From assembly GCA_964484205.1 (NCBI GenBank), contig CAZAEZ010000017.1, positions 51,457-115,456 of the forward strand: a DNA stretch of 64,000 nucleotides. Reading direction: 5' to 3'. The stretch is from M3007 sp964484205 (GTDB taxonomy: Bacteria > Bacteroidota > Bacteroidia > Chitinophagales > Saprospiraceae). How positions within the stretch are numbered: the stretch's first letter is position 1; every line of letters starts with the position of its first letter. The position numbers and the translations under genes are program-made. This document shows, piece after piece, positions 24,943 through 32,954 of the stretch. Below the pieces are notes generated by a model. The model saw only the letters and a list, made by a program, of their open reading frames with translations, did not search any database and was not told the DNA's origin.

Positions 24943-25356
24943 TTAATGCGGCAAACGTTTGCGCATCACGCCATAGAAAAATGTGCCGGCCATGGCCGAG
25001 GCCAGGAACAAAATCAATACCGTGTACCCGCTTCCCAGCAGGATGAACATCGGCGCCGGACAAATGCCGGCCAGGGCCCAGCCTAAGCCAAAAATAAAGC
25101 CGCCGATAATGTACCGCGGGTAAGTTTTGTTCTTGGGCGGGATCACGATCTCTTCCCCGGTGACAGACTTCAGGTGGTACCGGCGAATAAATTGCACGAT
25201 CAGAATGCCGGCGACCACCGCCGTGCCGATGATACCGTACATGTGGAACGACTGGAAATTGAACATTTCAAAAATCCGGAACCAGGATACCGCCTCGGAT
25301 TTGTAGAGGGTGAATCCGAGCAAAATCCCAACGAGTATGTACCGCGACATGCGCAT
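24943..25356 (-). CDS. YeeE/YedE family transporter subunit (second half)
   Basis: A 137-residue membrane protein with about four helices, of the YeeE/YedE (DUF395, PmpA/PmpB) family of sulfur-compound transporters. The key family motif with a conserved cysteine is visible as GLGWALAGICPAP, plus a KTYPRYIIGGFIFG helix start. In this family the gene is often split, with two short proteins making one pore; the partner is the gene directly upstream (30-base spacing). Thiosulfate or another sulfur compound is the likely substrate, inferred from the family. Confidence 0.88.
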   Translation of the reverse strand: MRMSRYILVGILLGFTLYKSEAVSWFRIFEMFNFQSFHMYGIIGTAVVAGILIVQFIRRYHLKSVTGEEIVIPPKNKTYPRYIIGGFIFGLGWALAGICPAPMFILLGSGYTVLILFLASAMAGTFFYGVMRKRLPH

Positions 25357-25385
25357 GGCAGTTCAGTTTTATTGGTAAACGGGCT

Positions 25386-25985
25386 TCAGCGCCCGAAAAT
25401 CAGTGGAAAAATCAAATAGGTCATCGTCATCCCTCCAAGGAAAAAACCAACGACCGAAACCAGGGACGGCAACTCCAGCGCCGACAACCCGCTGATGGCA
25501 TGGCCGGACGTGCAACCTCCGGCGTAGCGGGCGCCAAAGCCCACCAAAAAACCGCCGCCGATGATCATCAGCACCCCGCGCCAACTGAAAATTGCCTCCC
25601 AACTGTACCAATCGGGTACCAGCGGAACCTGGTCGTTTTCAAACTGAAGGCCTAAGCCGCGCAAGCTTTCCACGGTCGCCGCCGAAACGTGCGCAACTGC
25701 ACCGTCGGGTGCTGCAAAATAGTGCGAAGCCATATACCCACCGAAAACAGCGCCCAGCGCCACCAGCAAATTCCACTCCTGGTCGCGCCAGTTAATTTTA
25801 AAAAACTCGTTCACATCGTCGGCACCGTCTGCGGCACACATGACACGAAAATTTTCCGACATCCCGAAGTTTTTACCAAACCAAAGAAGCAGGAACATGA
25901 TCAACGCGATCATCAACCCCGCTACCCACCAGGGCCAGGGCTGACTAATGAATTCGCGTAGCTGGATGAGCCAGTCGGGAACCAT
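25386..25985 (-). CDS. YeeE/YedE family transporter subunit (first half)
   Basis: A 199-residue membrane protein and partner half of the YeeE/YedE transporter. The conserved cysteine motif is FGARYAGGCTSGHAISG; further helices are GLMIALIMFLLLWFG and SLVSVVGFFLGGMTM. The start at 25985 (MVPDWLIQL) overlaps the end of the hydrogenase endopeptidase gene by 64 bases, an unusually long coding overlap that makes it part of the hya operon by layout. Why a sulfur transporter travels with the hydrogenase is not known; supply of sulfur for Fe-S clusters is one possibility. Confidence 0.88.
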   Translation of the reverse strand: MVPDWLIQLREFISQPWPWWVAGLMIALIMFLLLWFGKNFGMSENFRVMCAADGADDVNEFFKINWRDQEWNLLVALGAVFGGYMASHYFAAPDGAVAHVSAATVESLRGLGLQFENDQVPLVPDWYSWEAIFSWRGVLMIIGGGFLVGFGARYAGGCTSGHAISGLSALELPSLVSVVGFFLGGMTMTYLIFPLIFGR

Positions 25986-26494
25986 AATTTTAGTTGATTT
26001 TTCTTGAAAGTTTGTGCTGTATCCCAATGCTCCAACAAGGTACGCAATTGTGCAATTACCAGTTGGCCGGCAGCCTCAACGGCCGGCGACAACTGAATGC
26101 ACATCGGCTGCAATTCCTCCACGGAAATGGTGATCAGCGATACCCTGGGCATTTTTCCGGTCACCTGAAGGGCCTCCAGCACATCGCGCAGCCCCACATC
26201 GTGCGTGCTCAGCGAGCGCGGAAAATCGGACGCAAACCGGGGCTCCAGCAGCCGGATGGTACCGGCGGGCCGGCCGTCGAGCGTGGCATCCACCAGAATG
26301 ACCCGGTCATACTGTTCCAGGATACCCATCAGGTGAAAGCCCCCCGTGCCGCCGTCGAGCACATCTACCCCGGCAGGCGGCAGCGTTTCGGCCAATTGCT
26401 GGGCGATATGCACCCCCACACCCTCATCGCCCATGAGGTAGTTACCCACTCCGAGCAGCAGGGTGCGTTTGGTCGTGTTGCTTGGAACTGCCAT
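25922..26494 (-). CDS. hyaD: [NiFe]-hydrogenase maturation endopeptidase (HyaD/HupD type)
   Basis: A 190-residue protease of the HyaD/HupD family that removes the C-terminal peptide of the large subunit after nickel insertion. Family motifs: LLLGVGNYLMGDEGVGVH with the nickel-binding glutamate, DRVILVDA with the aspartate and LSTHDVGL with the histidine. It is placed three bases after hyaC in the operon and overlaps the YeeE gene that follows. The C-terminal 30 residues (within the overlap) are not family-like and may be dispensable. Confidence 0.94.
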   Translation of the reverse strand: MAVPSNTTKRTLLLGVGNYLMGDEGVGVHIAQQLAETLPPAGVDVLDGGTGGFHLMGILEQYDRVILVDATLDGRPAGTIRLLEPRFASDFPRSLSTHDVGLRDVLEALQVTGKMPRVSLITISVEELQPMCIQLSPAVEAAGQLVIAQLRTLLEHWDTAQTFKKNQLKLWFPTGSSSYANSLVSPGPGG

Positions 26495-26497
26495 ATT

Positions 26498-27214
26498 TTA
26501 TCCGTTTGTTTTTTCCAAAATCTCTTCCTCCGCATCTTTCAGAAATGCTTCCTCTTCAATGAATTTCCAGCCGCCGCCCATTGAGGACACTTCGCCCCGG
26601 CCTTCCACATAATCGTGGTAAAACACCAGGTAAATATGCACGATGGAAAACAGGATGAACAACCACATGGTGATATGGTGAATTTGCCGCAAGGCAAAAT
26701 CGCCGCCAAAAAGGGCCGGTACCCAGGCAAACAGGCCCGCAATCCAGGACTGGCTCATAGCCTCGTACAAACCAAAACCGGTAAAGATTTGGACGGCAAA
26801 AAGGATGAACACCAAAAAGTAGCTAAACCCCGCCAGCGCATTGTGCCCCACGGCCAGGTGCTCTTTCCCTTTCATCTGAAAAATATCGATTTTGATCACC
26901 TGCCAAATTTCCTGAAGATACTTGCGGTTCGTCGGAATGAAATTTTTCCAGTTGGCGTACTTGTTCCCGACAAAGCCCCAATAAATGCGGAAAATGAAGT
27001 TGAACAAAAAAATATATGCCGCCACAAAGTGGATATACCGTATCCAGCCAAAGACATACCGCTCATACGCTTCCCCGCTCGACATGAGTGCCGGGGGCTT
27101 CCCGATCAAATATCCCGTTACGCACAAAACCACAATGGCCAGCGCATTGAGCCAGTGAAAAAACCGGACGGGAAGTTCCCATACAAATACGCGACGTAAA
27201 TTATGTGTGGACAT
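26498..27214 (-). CDS. hyaC: [NiFe]-hydrogenase b-type cytochrome subunit
   Basis: A 238-residue membrane cytochrome b that anchors the hydrogenase and passes electrons to quinone. Four membrane helices carry candidate heme histidines: PVRFFHWLNALAIVV, YIHFVAAYIFLF, LAVGHNALAGFSYF and IHHITMWLFILFSIVHIY. The loop FYHDYVEGRGEVSSM matches the family end, after which a charged tail follows. It is preceded in the operon by hyaB across a 197-base repeat-filled gap and followed by hyaD after three bases. Confidence 0.95.
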   Translation of the reverse strand: MSTHNLRRVFVWELPVRFFHWLNALAIVVLCVTGYLIGKPPALMSSGEAYERYVFGWIRYIHFVAAYIFLFNFIFRIYWGFVGNKYANWKNFIPTNRKYLQEIWQVIKIDIFQMKGKEHLAVGHNALAGFSYFLVFILFAVQIFTGFGLYEAMSQSWIAGLFAWVPALFGGDFALRQIHHITMWLFILFSIVHIYLVFYHDYVEGRGEVSSMGGGWKFIEEEAFLKDAEEEILEKTNG

Positions 27215-27237
27215 AGGTGAATGTTGTTCGTTGAACG

Positions 27238-27407
27238 TATACGTGAGGTTTGATTACATGATTTACGATTACATGATTACATGATTGAAGAAGTAACCGT
27301 AGTGTGCTCATTATTTCGTGTATAAAAGCCGGAACGTTTCATCTGTCTAATCAAGGTGAACTACTTCTAAAATCATGTAATCATGTAATCTGCAATCATG
27401 TAATCAA
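27238..27407. repeat. GATTACAT repeats in inverted arms between hyaB and hyaC
   Basis: Repeats of tgattacatgattacat (about 27253-27284) and their complement aatcatgtaatcatgtaatc (about 27370-27404) face each other across about 85 bases. They lie inside the hydrogenase operon and could form a long stem in the mRNA between hyaB and hyaC. Confidence 0.8.
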
Positions 27408-27411
27408 AGAG

Positions 27412-29127
27412 CTAAAGCGCCCGCACCCGGCTAACCTGCTTGCCGTCTTCATCGTACAGGTGTACGGCACAGGCCAGGCAGGGATCGAACGAGTGTATGG
27501 TACGCAGGATTTCCAGCGGTTGGTGGTCATCCGCAATGGGGGTGTCCATCAGCGCCGATTCGTATGCCGATTGTTTGCCTTCGCCGTCGCGCGGGGAGGC
27601 ATTCCAGGTTGTCGGCACCACCAGCTGGTAGTTGGCTATTTTTTTATCCTCAATCACGATCCAGTGGCCAAGTGCGCCGCGCGGGGCTTCGGTATGCCCG
27701 ACGCCCTGGGCTTTGGCCGGCCATTTGTCCAGATTAAATTTTTCCATAGCCGCCATGCGGGTGTCGCCGTTGCGGATATTAGTGAGCAACTGCTCGTAAA
27801 ACTCCAGCGTCCAGTCGGCCACGAGGATGGATTCCAGCCCCCGGGCCGCCGTGCGGCCAAGGGTGGAAAACAAGGCCGCTGCGGGTACATTCAATTTTTG
27901 CAGGGTACTGTCGACCACGGCTTTGAAATCTTCCCGGCCGCTGGCATAGCCCACCAGCACCCGCGCCAGCGGGCCAACCTCCATGGCATGGCCTTTCCAG
28001 CGCGGTGTTTTCAGGTAACTGTATTTTTTATCCGTGTCGAGGTGCTCGAACGGCGGTTTCGGGCCGCTGTACTTGATTTCCGTTTCGCCTTTCCAGGGGT
28101 GCAGGCCTTTGGCGTCGCCCGGGTACTCGTACCAGGAGTGGTCGATAAATTCCTGGATTTCCGCGTCGTCGCGCATGTTTACTTCATGAATCCGGCTCAG
28201 GTCCTTGTTCAGGATGGCGCCGGCCGGGAATTTGTACGTCGACGGGTCGCGGTAGCCGTTGGTGCCCAGGTCGCCGTACACCAGGTAATTGCCCAGGCCG
28301 CCGCCGATGGCGCCCCAGTCGAGGTAGTAAGGCGCGATGGCCAGCAGGTCGGGGATGTACACCTGGTTGATGAATTCGCGGGCATCTTCGAGCAACTGCC
28401 CCACGTAGGCCAGGCGTTCGGCGTTGATGGCGCTCACGTCATCGAGTCCGATGCTGCAAGCCATGCCGCCCACCAGGTAGTTGGGGTGCGGGTTTTTACC
28501 GCCGAAGATGGCGTGCACTTTCACAATTTCCTTTTGCCATTCGAGCGCTTCGAGGTAGTGCGCCACGGCGATGAGATTTATAGCCGGGGGGAGTTTGTAC
28601 GCTTTGTGGCCCCAGTAGCCGTTGGCGAAAATGCCCAACTGGCCGCTTTCCACAAACTTGGTCAGCCGTTTTTGCAGGTCGGAAAAATAGCCCGGCGAGC
28701 TTTTCGGCCAGTTTGAAATGCTTTGCGCGATCGTGGAAGCCTCCTTCGGGTCGGCGCTCAGCGCGCTCACCACATCCACCCAGTCGAGGGCGTGCAGGTG
28801 GTAGAAGTGCACTGCGTGGTCGTGCATGTACTGGGTGCCGAACATGATGTTGCGCACCAGTTCGGCATTGGGTGGAATGACCATGTCGAGGGCATCTTCC
28901 ACGGCGCGTACGGAAGCCAGGGAGTGCACGGTCGTGCATACCCCGCATACCCGGCCGACAAAAGCCCAGGCATCGCGGGGGTCGCGGCCCCGCAGGATTT
29001 TTTCGATGCCCCGGACCATGGTTCCGGATGAAAAGGCATCGACGATTTTTCCGTCCCGGATATCGGCCTCAACCCGTAGGTGGCCTTCAATGCGGGTGAT
29101 CGGATCGACAACAATGCGTTCGCTCAT
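27412..29127 (-). CDS. hyaB: [NiFe]-hydrogenase group 1 large subunit
   Basis: A 571-residue catalytic subunit of a membrane-bound H2-uptake hydrogenase. The N-terminal nickel-binding motif RxCGxC is present (GRVCGVCTTVHS, near residue 60-75), as is the C-terminal DPCxxCxxH motif (FDPCLACAVH). A 15-residue tail follows the last histidine; it starts LYDEDG and is the piece that HyaD would remove. The start MSERIVVDPITRIEGH is canonical. The 89-base gap to the upstream hyaA has no repeat. It is exported folded with hyaA, which carries the Tat signal. Confidence 0.97.
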   Translation of the reverse strand: MSERIVVDPITRIEGHLRVEADIRDGKIVDAFSSGTMVRGIEKILRGRDPRDAWAFVGRVCGVCTTVHSLASVRAVEDALDMVIPPNAELVRNIMFGTQYMHDHAVHFYHLHALDWVDVVSALSADPKEASTIAQSISNWPKSSPGYFSDLQKRLTKFVESGQLGIFANGYWGHKAYKLPPAINLIAVAHYLEALEWQKEIVKVHAIFGGKNPHPNYLVGGMACSIGLDDVSAINAERLAYVGQLLEDAREFINQVYIPDLLAIAPYYLDWGAIGGGLGNYLVYGDLGTNGYRDPSTYKFPAGAILNKDLSRIHEVNMRDDAEIQEFIDHSWYEYPGDAKGLHPWKGETEIKYSGPKPPFEHLDTDKKYSYLKTPRWKGHAMEVGPLARVLVGYASGREDFKAVVDSTLQKLNVPAAALFSTLGRTAARGLESILVADWTLEFYEQLLTNIRNGDTRMAAMEKFNLDKWPAKAQGVGHTEAPRGALGHWIVIEDKKIANYQLVVPTTWNASPRDGEGKQSAYESALMDTPIADDHQPLEILRTIHSFDPCLACAVHLYDEDGKQVSRVRAL

Positions 29128-29216
29128 AAATTATAAGTTTATCGAAAGCCCGGATTTTGCCAACCCGGACCCGGTTTTTTCTAAAAATGATTCAGGAAAA
29201 TTGGAGCGTATTCCGG

Positions 29217-30332
29217 TCAAAGTTCCTTGTCGGCGTCCTTGCCTTCCTTGATCAGGTTGTTGATCAGTTTTTTCTTGCGCACATTCGTCATGACTGCGTG
29301 CGCTGCAATGCCTACCCCGGTGGCCACCGCGGCAGCCGTGCCAATTTCATCGGCATCCGATTCAATGCCGAAGCCCGGGAATGGTTGGTTGCGCACGTAC
29401 AGACCGCCGGCGTCCCAGTAGCCTTCTTCCGAGCAGCCGAAGCAGCCGTGGCCCGACTGGATGGGGAAACTCGTGCCGTTGTTCCACTTGGTCACCCCGC
29501 AGGCATTGTAGGTGCTCGGCCCTTTGCAACCGACTTTGTACAGGCAGTAGCCTTTTTTAGCATTGGCATCGTCGAAGGTTTCGACAAACAGGCCGGCGTC
29601 GTAAAACGGACGGCGGTAGCAGGTGTCGTGTACCCGCTTGGAATAGAACGCTTTGGGGCGCCCGATCCGGTCGAGTTCCGGAATGCGGCCAAAGGTGATC
29701 AGGTGGACCAAAACACCGGCCATCACTTCGCCGATGGGCGGGCAGCCCGGCACTTTGATGATCGGTACGCCGCCCAGGAGCTTGTGAATGGGCGTTGCGC
29801 CGGTCGGATTGGGTTTGGCCGCTTGCACGCAACCGTTGGAAGCACAACTGCCCCAGGCGATCACGGCCTTGGCGCCGGCGCCGACCTCCTTCAGGATGTC
29901 GAGCGAGGTACGGCCGCCGATCATGCAGTACACCCCGTCGGCTTCCGTCGGGACGGAGCCTTCGATGCACAGGACATATTCCCCGTGGTATTTTTCCATG
30001 GTATCCCGCATACACTTTTCAGCCTGGTGGCCGGAGGCGGCCATCAGGGTTTCGGTGTAGTCCAGGGATAATTTATCGAGTAGGATATCGGCGACAATGG
30101 GGTGGGAGGAACGGATAAAACTTTCGCTGCAGCAGGTGCATTCCTGAAAGTGCATCCAGATCACCGGAATCCGCGGTTTGCTCTCCAGCGCCTGTACCAC
30201 CTGGCCTACACCAGATGCTTCCAGACCGAGGTAGGCGGCTATGGTGGCGCAGAATTTCATGAAGTCGCGCCGGGAGTATCCACGCTGCCGGAGTTCCTCG
30301 TAGTAGCTCGTACGCGTCGGACGTTGTGCCAT
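29217..30332 (-). CDS. hyaA: [NiFe]-hydrogenase small subunit, O2-tolerant group 1d type
   Basis: A 371-residue iron-sulfur subunit. A Tat signal (YSRRDFMKF near residue 20) lies in the N-terminus. The proximal cluster shows the six-cysteine pattern of O2-tolerant enzymes: ECTCCSES supplies the ligands plus an extra cysteine, GSCASNGCVQ supplies a ligand and the second extra cysteine, and VPGCPP the last. Distal and medial cluster segments (GLFVET...GYCLYKVGCKGP, SGHGCFGCSE) are normal. A C-terminal membrane helix (GTAAAVATGVGIAAHAVM) anchors the periplasmic dimer. The start at 30332 (MAQRPTRTS) is chosen over 30425 because the longer version would bury the Tat signal. Confidence 0.97.
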   Translation of the reverse strand: MAQRPTRTSYYEELRQRGYSRRDFMKFCATIAAYLGLEASGVGQVVQALESKPRIPVIWMHFQECTCCSESFIRSSHPIVADILLDKLSLDYTETLMAASGHQAEKCMRDTMEKYHGEYVLCIEGSVPTEADGVYCMIGGRTSLDILKEVGAGAKAVIAWGSCASNGCVQAAKPNPTGATPIHKLLGGVPIIKVPGCPPIGEVMAGVLVHLITFGRIPELDRIGRPKAFYSKRVHDTCYRRPFYDAGLFVETFDDANAKKGYCLYKVGCKGPSTYNACGVTKWNNGTSFPIQSGHGCFGCSEEGYWDAGGLYVRNQPFPGFGIESDADEIGTAAAVATGVGIAAHAVMTNVRKKKLINNLIKEGKDADKEL

Positions 30333-30370
30333 AAAAATTGATTTTGATAGAAAATGAGCAAAAGGTGTGC

Positions 30371-30410
30371 GATTCGGCCATAAAGTTATTTTTACAAATA
30401 TGATTCGGCC
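30371..30410. promoter_or_regulatory. Direct repeat GATTCGGCC in the divergent hyaA-hypA promoter region
   Basis: The nonamer gattcggcc occurs at 30371-30379 and 30402-30410, a 31-base period (about three helical turns) on one face of the DNA, in the 168-base gap between divergent hyaA and hypA. It is a plausible binding site for a dimeric regulator acting on both operons. No clear TAnnTTTG box was found nearby on either strand. Confidence 0.45.
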
Positions 30411-30500
30411 TTTGAGCATGATCACTTATTAAACTGATTCTCATCATCCGGAAGGCTTCCGCATCCCCGGAATTTTGGGTTTGTAAAAACTTTACCCTGT

Positions 30501-30959
30501 ATGCACGAGCTCTCCATCATTCAAAGCATTCTGGAATCCACGCTGGCTGTGGTACATGAGCGTGCAGAAACTTGTGCGGTGGATTCGATCGAACTTCAAG
30601 TCGGTGCACTGGCGGGTGTGGAACTTGGCACCCTGGAGTTTCTCTGGCCGGCCGCTGTGGGCGATACTCCCCTGGCGGATACCAAACTCCGGATCGAGCA
30701 GTTGCCCGGAAAAGCCGTTTGCAGCGACTGCGGCAAATCGTTCAACATTGGTTTTTACTACGATCCCTGTCCGGATTGCGGTTCGCATTTTTTGAACATT
30801 ACCCAGGGCGAGGAATTGCGGATAAAAACGGTTACGCTGGTGTCAACCCCACCCCCATCCCCTCCCCCCGGGGGGAGGGGTGTTTGCCCTCATTCCAATC
30901 AAAATTCAGATTGGGTGGAAGCCCCCTCCCTGGGGGGGAGGGGATGGGGGTGGGGTTGA
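30501..30959 (+). CDS. hypA: Hydrogenase nickel incorporation protein HypA (repeat-extended C-terminus)
   Basis: HypA delivers nickel, together with HypB, to the hydrogenase large subunit. The nickel-binding MHE start (MHELSIIQSI) and the zinc site with two CxxC pairs (CSDCGK and CPDCGS) are present. The first 113 residues are a full-length HypA. From about residue 114 the frame runs into a palindromic repeat (30841-30961) that adds some 39 Pro/Gly-rich residues (TPPPSPPPGGRG ... GGRGWGWG) with no family counterpart; the stop codon lies in the right arm of the repeat. Divergent from hyaA, first gene of the hyp operon. Confidence 0.95.
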   Translation: MHELSIIQSILESTLAVVHERAETCAVDSIELQVGALAGVELGTLEFLWPAAVGDTPLADTKLRIEQLPGKAVCSDCGKSFNIGFYYDPCPDCGSHFLNITQGEELRIKTVTLVSTPPPSPPPGGRGVCPHSNQNSDWVEAPSLGGRGWGWG

Positions 30960-30961
30960 CA
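30841..30961. repeat. Palindromic GC-rich repeat fused to the end of hypA
   Basis: Arms tgtcaaccccacccccatcc... (30841-30869) and the matching complement (30933-30961) are about 29 bases each and nearly perfect, with another copy of cccctccc/gggaggggg inside. It resembles the PTPNPSPRGEG-type repeat widely dispersed in bacterial genomes. It lies within the hypA frame and provides its stop. Confidence 0.88.
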
Positions 30962-30998
30962 GATCCCAAAGGCCCCAAAAAACCGCAGACTAAAAATT

Positions 30999-31033
30999 AA
31001 TCACTCAATCACTCAATCACTCAATCACTCAAT
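30999..31033 (+). repeat. Tandem AATCACTC octamers between hypA and hypB
   Basis: Four to five copies of the octamer aatcactc sit directly before the hypB start. The same octamer or its complement recurs at 43524-43630 (between atpA and atpG) and at 63773-64000. Confidence 0.92.
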
Positions 31034-31036
31034 GCT

Positions 31037-31855
31037 ATGTGCGCTACTTGCGGTTGCAGCGGCAACGGACATCAATTAAAAACGTTGCTACCGGTACTTA
31101 AGCCCGCTTCGTTTGCCGCTCTGGCACTCGATACCCAGGCAGAACCAACGGTTGTCGCAGTGCCGGAAGAACCGGCAGTCCGGGTTCAAACACCGCCGCC
31201 TCCGGTGAAAACCCTGGTGGAACTGGAGCGCGATATCCTGGACAAAAACAAACGCATGGCCGAGCGGAACCGGGGCTTTTTTGAAGCGCGGAATATCCGG
31301 GCCATCAACCTCGTCAGCTCGCCGGGTTCGGGAAAAACGGCACTGCTGGAACGTACCCTGGCCGACCGGGCCGGCAAGGAGCAGTTTTACGTAATTGAAG
31401 GTGATCAGCAAACCACCCGCGATGCCGAGCGCATTGCCGCCGGCGGGGCGCCGGTGGTGCAGATCAATACCGGCAAAGGCTGCCACCTGGAGGCCGACAT
31501 GGTGCATCAGGCGATCCGCGAACTCCAGCCGGCAACCGACAGTTTGGTGTTTATCGAAAATGTCGGCAACCTGGTGTGCCCTTCCATGTTCGACCTCGGC
31601 GAAGGCCGGCGGGTGGTGGTGATCAGCGTTACGGAGGGTGAAGACAAGCCCATCAAATACCCCGATATGTTTCACACCGCCGACTTGTGTGTGATCAATA
31701 AAATCGACCTGTTGCCCTACCTGCAATTTGATGTGGAACAATTAAAAAAATATGGCCGCCAGGTGAATCCAAACCTCGAATTCCTGGAAGTATCGGCCAC
31801 CACCGGCGCCGGTATGGACGGTTGGTATGCCTGGCTTTCGCATGCATGGCAGTGA
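31037..31855 (+). CDS. hypB: Hydrogenase nickel incorporation GTPase HypB
   Basis: A 272-residue SIMIBI-class GTPase that releases nickel to the hydrogenase precursor. The N-terminal high-affinity metal motif MCATCGCSG is present but there is no histidine-rich storage stretch; residues about 15-65 form a Pro/Val-rich linker instead. The Walker A loop is NLVSSPGSGKTALL, switch and metal-site residues are in TGKGCHLEADMVH and FIENVGNLVCPS, and the guanine specificity motif is CVINKIDLL. It is followed by a perfect hairpin (31868-31898). Confidence 0.96.
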   Translation: MCATCGCSGNGHQLKTLLPVLKPASFAALALDTQAEPTVVAVPEEPAVRVQTPPPPVKTLVELERDILDKNKRMAERNRGFFEARNIRAINLVSSPGSGKTALLERTLADRAGKEQFYVIEGDQQTTRDAERIAAGGAPVVQINTGKGCHLEADMVHQAIRELQPATDSLVFIENVGNLVCPSMFDLGEGRRVVVISVTEGEDKPIKYPDMFHTADLCVINKIDLLPYLQFDVEQLKKYGRQVNPNLEFLEVSATTGAGMDGWYAWLSHAWQ

Positions 31856-31867
31856 GGGGGTGACTCC

Positions 31868-31898
31868 GTGAGGGGGTGACTCCGAGTCACCCCCTCAC
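31868..31898. repeat. Perfect triloop hairpin after hypB (GACTCCGAGTC apex)
   Basis: Arms gtgagggggtgact (31868-31881) and agtcaccccctcac (31885-31898) pair without mismatch around the loop ccg. It is followed by catcactcatcactcat repeats to 31933, just before hypC. Confidence 0.88.
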
Positions 31899-31939
31899 TC
31901 ATCATTCACTCATCACTCATCACTCATCACTAAGAAAAC

Positions 31940-32200
31940 ATGTGTCTCGCAATTCCCGGAAAAGTAACCGCCATAACCACCGATGCCGACAACCCCTTTC
32001 GCAGTGGTAAAGTCAGCTTCGGCGGGATTTTGCGCGAGGTGAACCTCAGCATGGTGCCCGATGCCAGGGTGGGTGATTATGTACTCGTGCATGTGGGCGC
32101 AGCCATCAGCATGGTGGATGAAGCAGAGGCGAAGATCACCTTTGAATATTTGAGACAACTCGGCGAACTGGACGAATTGGAACCAGACGCCGGTACCTAA
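31940..32200 (+). CDS. hypC: Hydrogenase assembly chaperone HypC
   Basis: An 86-residue chaperone that, with HypD, carries the Fe(CN)2CO unit to the large subunit. The essential N-terminal cysteine is in MCLAIPGKV, and the GDYVLVHVGAAISM segment with the conserved His is in place. Followed after 11 bases by the nickel transporter gene. Length is normal. Confidence 0.96.
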   Translation: MCLAIPGKVTAITTDADNPFRSGKVSFGGILREVNLSMVPDARVGDYVLVHVGAAISMVDEAEAKITFEYLRQLGELDELEPDAGT

Positions 32201-32211
32201 GTTTTAACGCC

Positions 32212-32949
32212 ATGGAAGTAGCATTCCCGATTTTTTTTGCCGCCATGATGGGATTTACCCATGCATTCGAAGCCGACCATTTGCTGGCCGTCAGCAACAT
32301 CGTTACCCGGCGCAGCTCGGTTTGGCTGGCGATCAAAGACGGTATTGCCTGGGGGCTGGGGCATACGTCCACCATTTTCCTGATCGGCCTGCTGATCCTG
32401 ATCGGCAAGGTGGCCATCACGGAGCAAACCTTCCATTATTTTGAAGCGGCCGTAGGAGCCATGCTGGTCGGTTTGGGCCTGTTGCGTATGCGTTTTTTGT
32501 GGAAAAACGGTGGCGCTGCACGGGAGCATGTTCACCTGAGCGATCTTTTTTTCAGGAAAAAACAAGCCGGGCAATCTGCCGCAAAGGCGCCTTTTCGCGC
32601 AGCAAAGTTCAACGACAACCAACCAACGGGCACACTCCGGTTTGCCCCTCGGCCTGAAAGCCACCGCTTGGCGTATGGCATCGGGCTCGTACACGGCCTG
32701 GCCGGAAGCGGCGCCCTGGTGTTGCTGGTCATGAGCCAGATACCCGGGCCCGCTGCTGCGATGGGATACCTGCTGGTATTTGGCCTGGGCTCGATCGTGG
32801 GGATGCTCCTGGCCAGCGGCGTGTTCAGCTTGCCGTTTTCAAAAAAGATCACCACCAACAGCACCTTGCAGGTCGGCCTGACGCTGCTTTCCTCCCTCCT
32901 GTGTGTCGGCTACGGCATGCAGGTCATTGTCGAAAATTTAACCAGCTGA
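32212..32949 (+). CDS. Nickel/cobalt transporter of the NicO/UreH-like family
   Basis: A 245-residue membrane protein with about six helices. Helix I/II carries the HX4DH nickel signature (FTHAFEADHLLAV), followed by the second family motif WGLGHTSTIFLIG and, in the second half, IGLVHGLAGSGALVLL. A His-containing loop (AAREHVHLSD) lies in the middle. It sits between hypC and hypD and ends five bases before hypD, so it most likely imports nickel for the hydrogenase. It could also be labelled urease accessory protein UreH-like, but no urease genes are near. Confidence 0.87.
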   Translation: MEVAFPIFFAAMMGFTHAFEADHLLAVSNIVTRRSSVWLAIKDGIAWGLGHTSTIFLIGLLILIGKVAITEQTFHYFEAAVGAMLVGLGLLRMRFLWKNGGAAREHVHLSDLFFRKKQAGQSAAKAPFRAAKFNDNQPTGTLRFAPRPESHRLAYGIGLVHGLAGSGALVLLVMSQIPGPAAAMGYLLVFGLGSIVGMLLASGVFSLPFSKKITTNSTLQVGLTLLSSLLCVGYGMQVIVENLTS

Positions 32950-32954
32950 GCGCC

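Noticed and set aside
27304..28716. 470-codon plus-strand open frame
   Set aside because: It is the antisense shadow of hyaB, whose motifs and length are canonical; the reading has no domain pattern.
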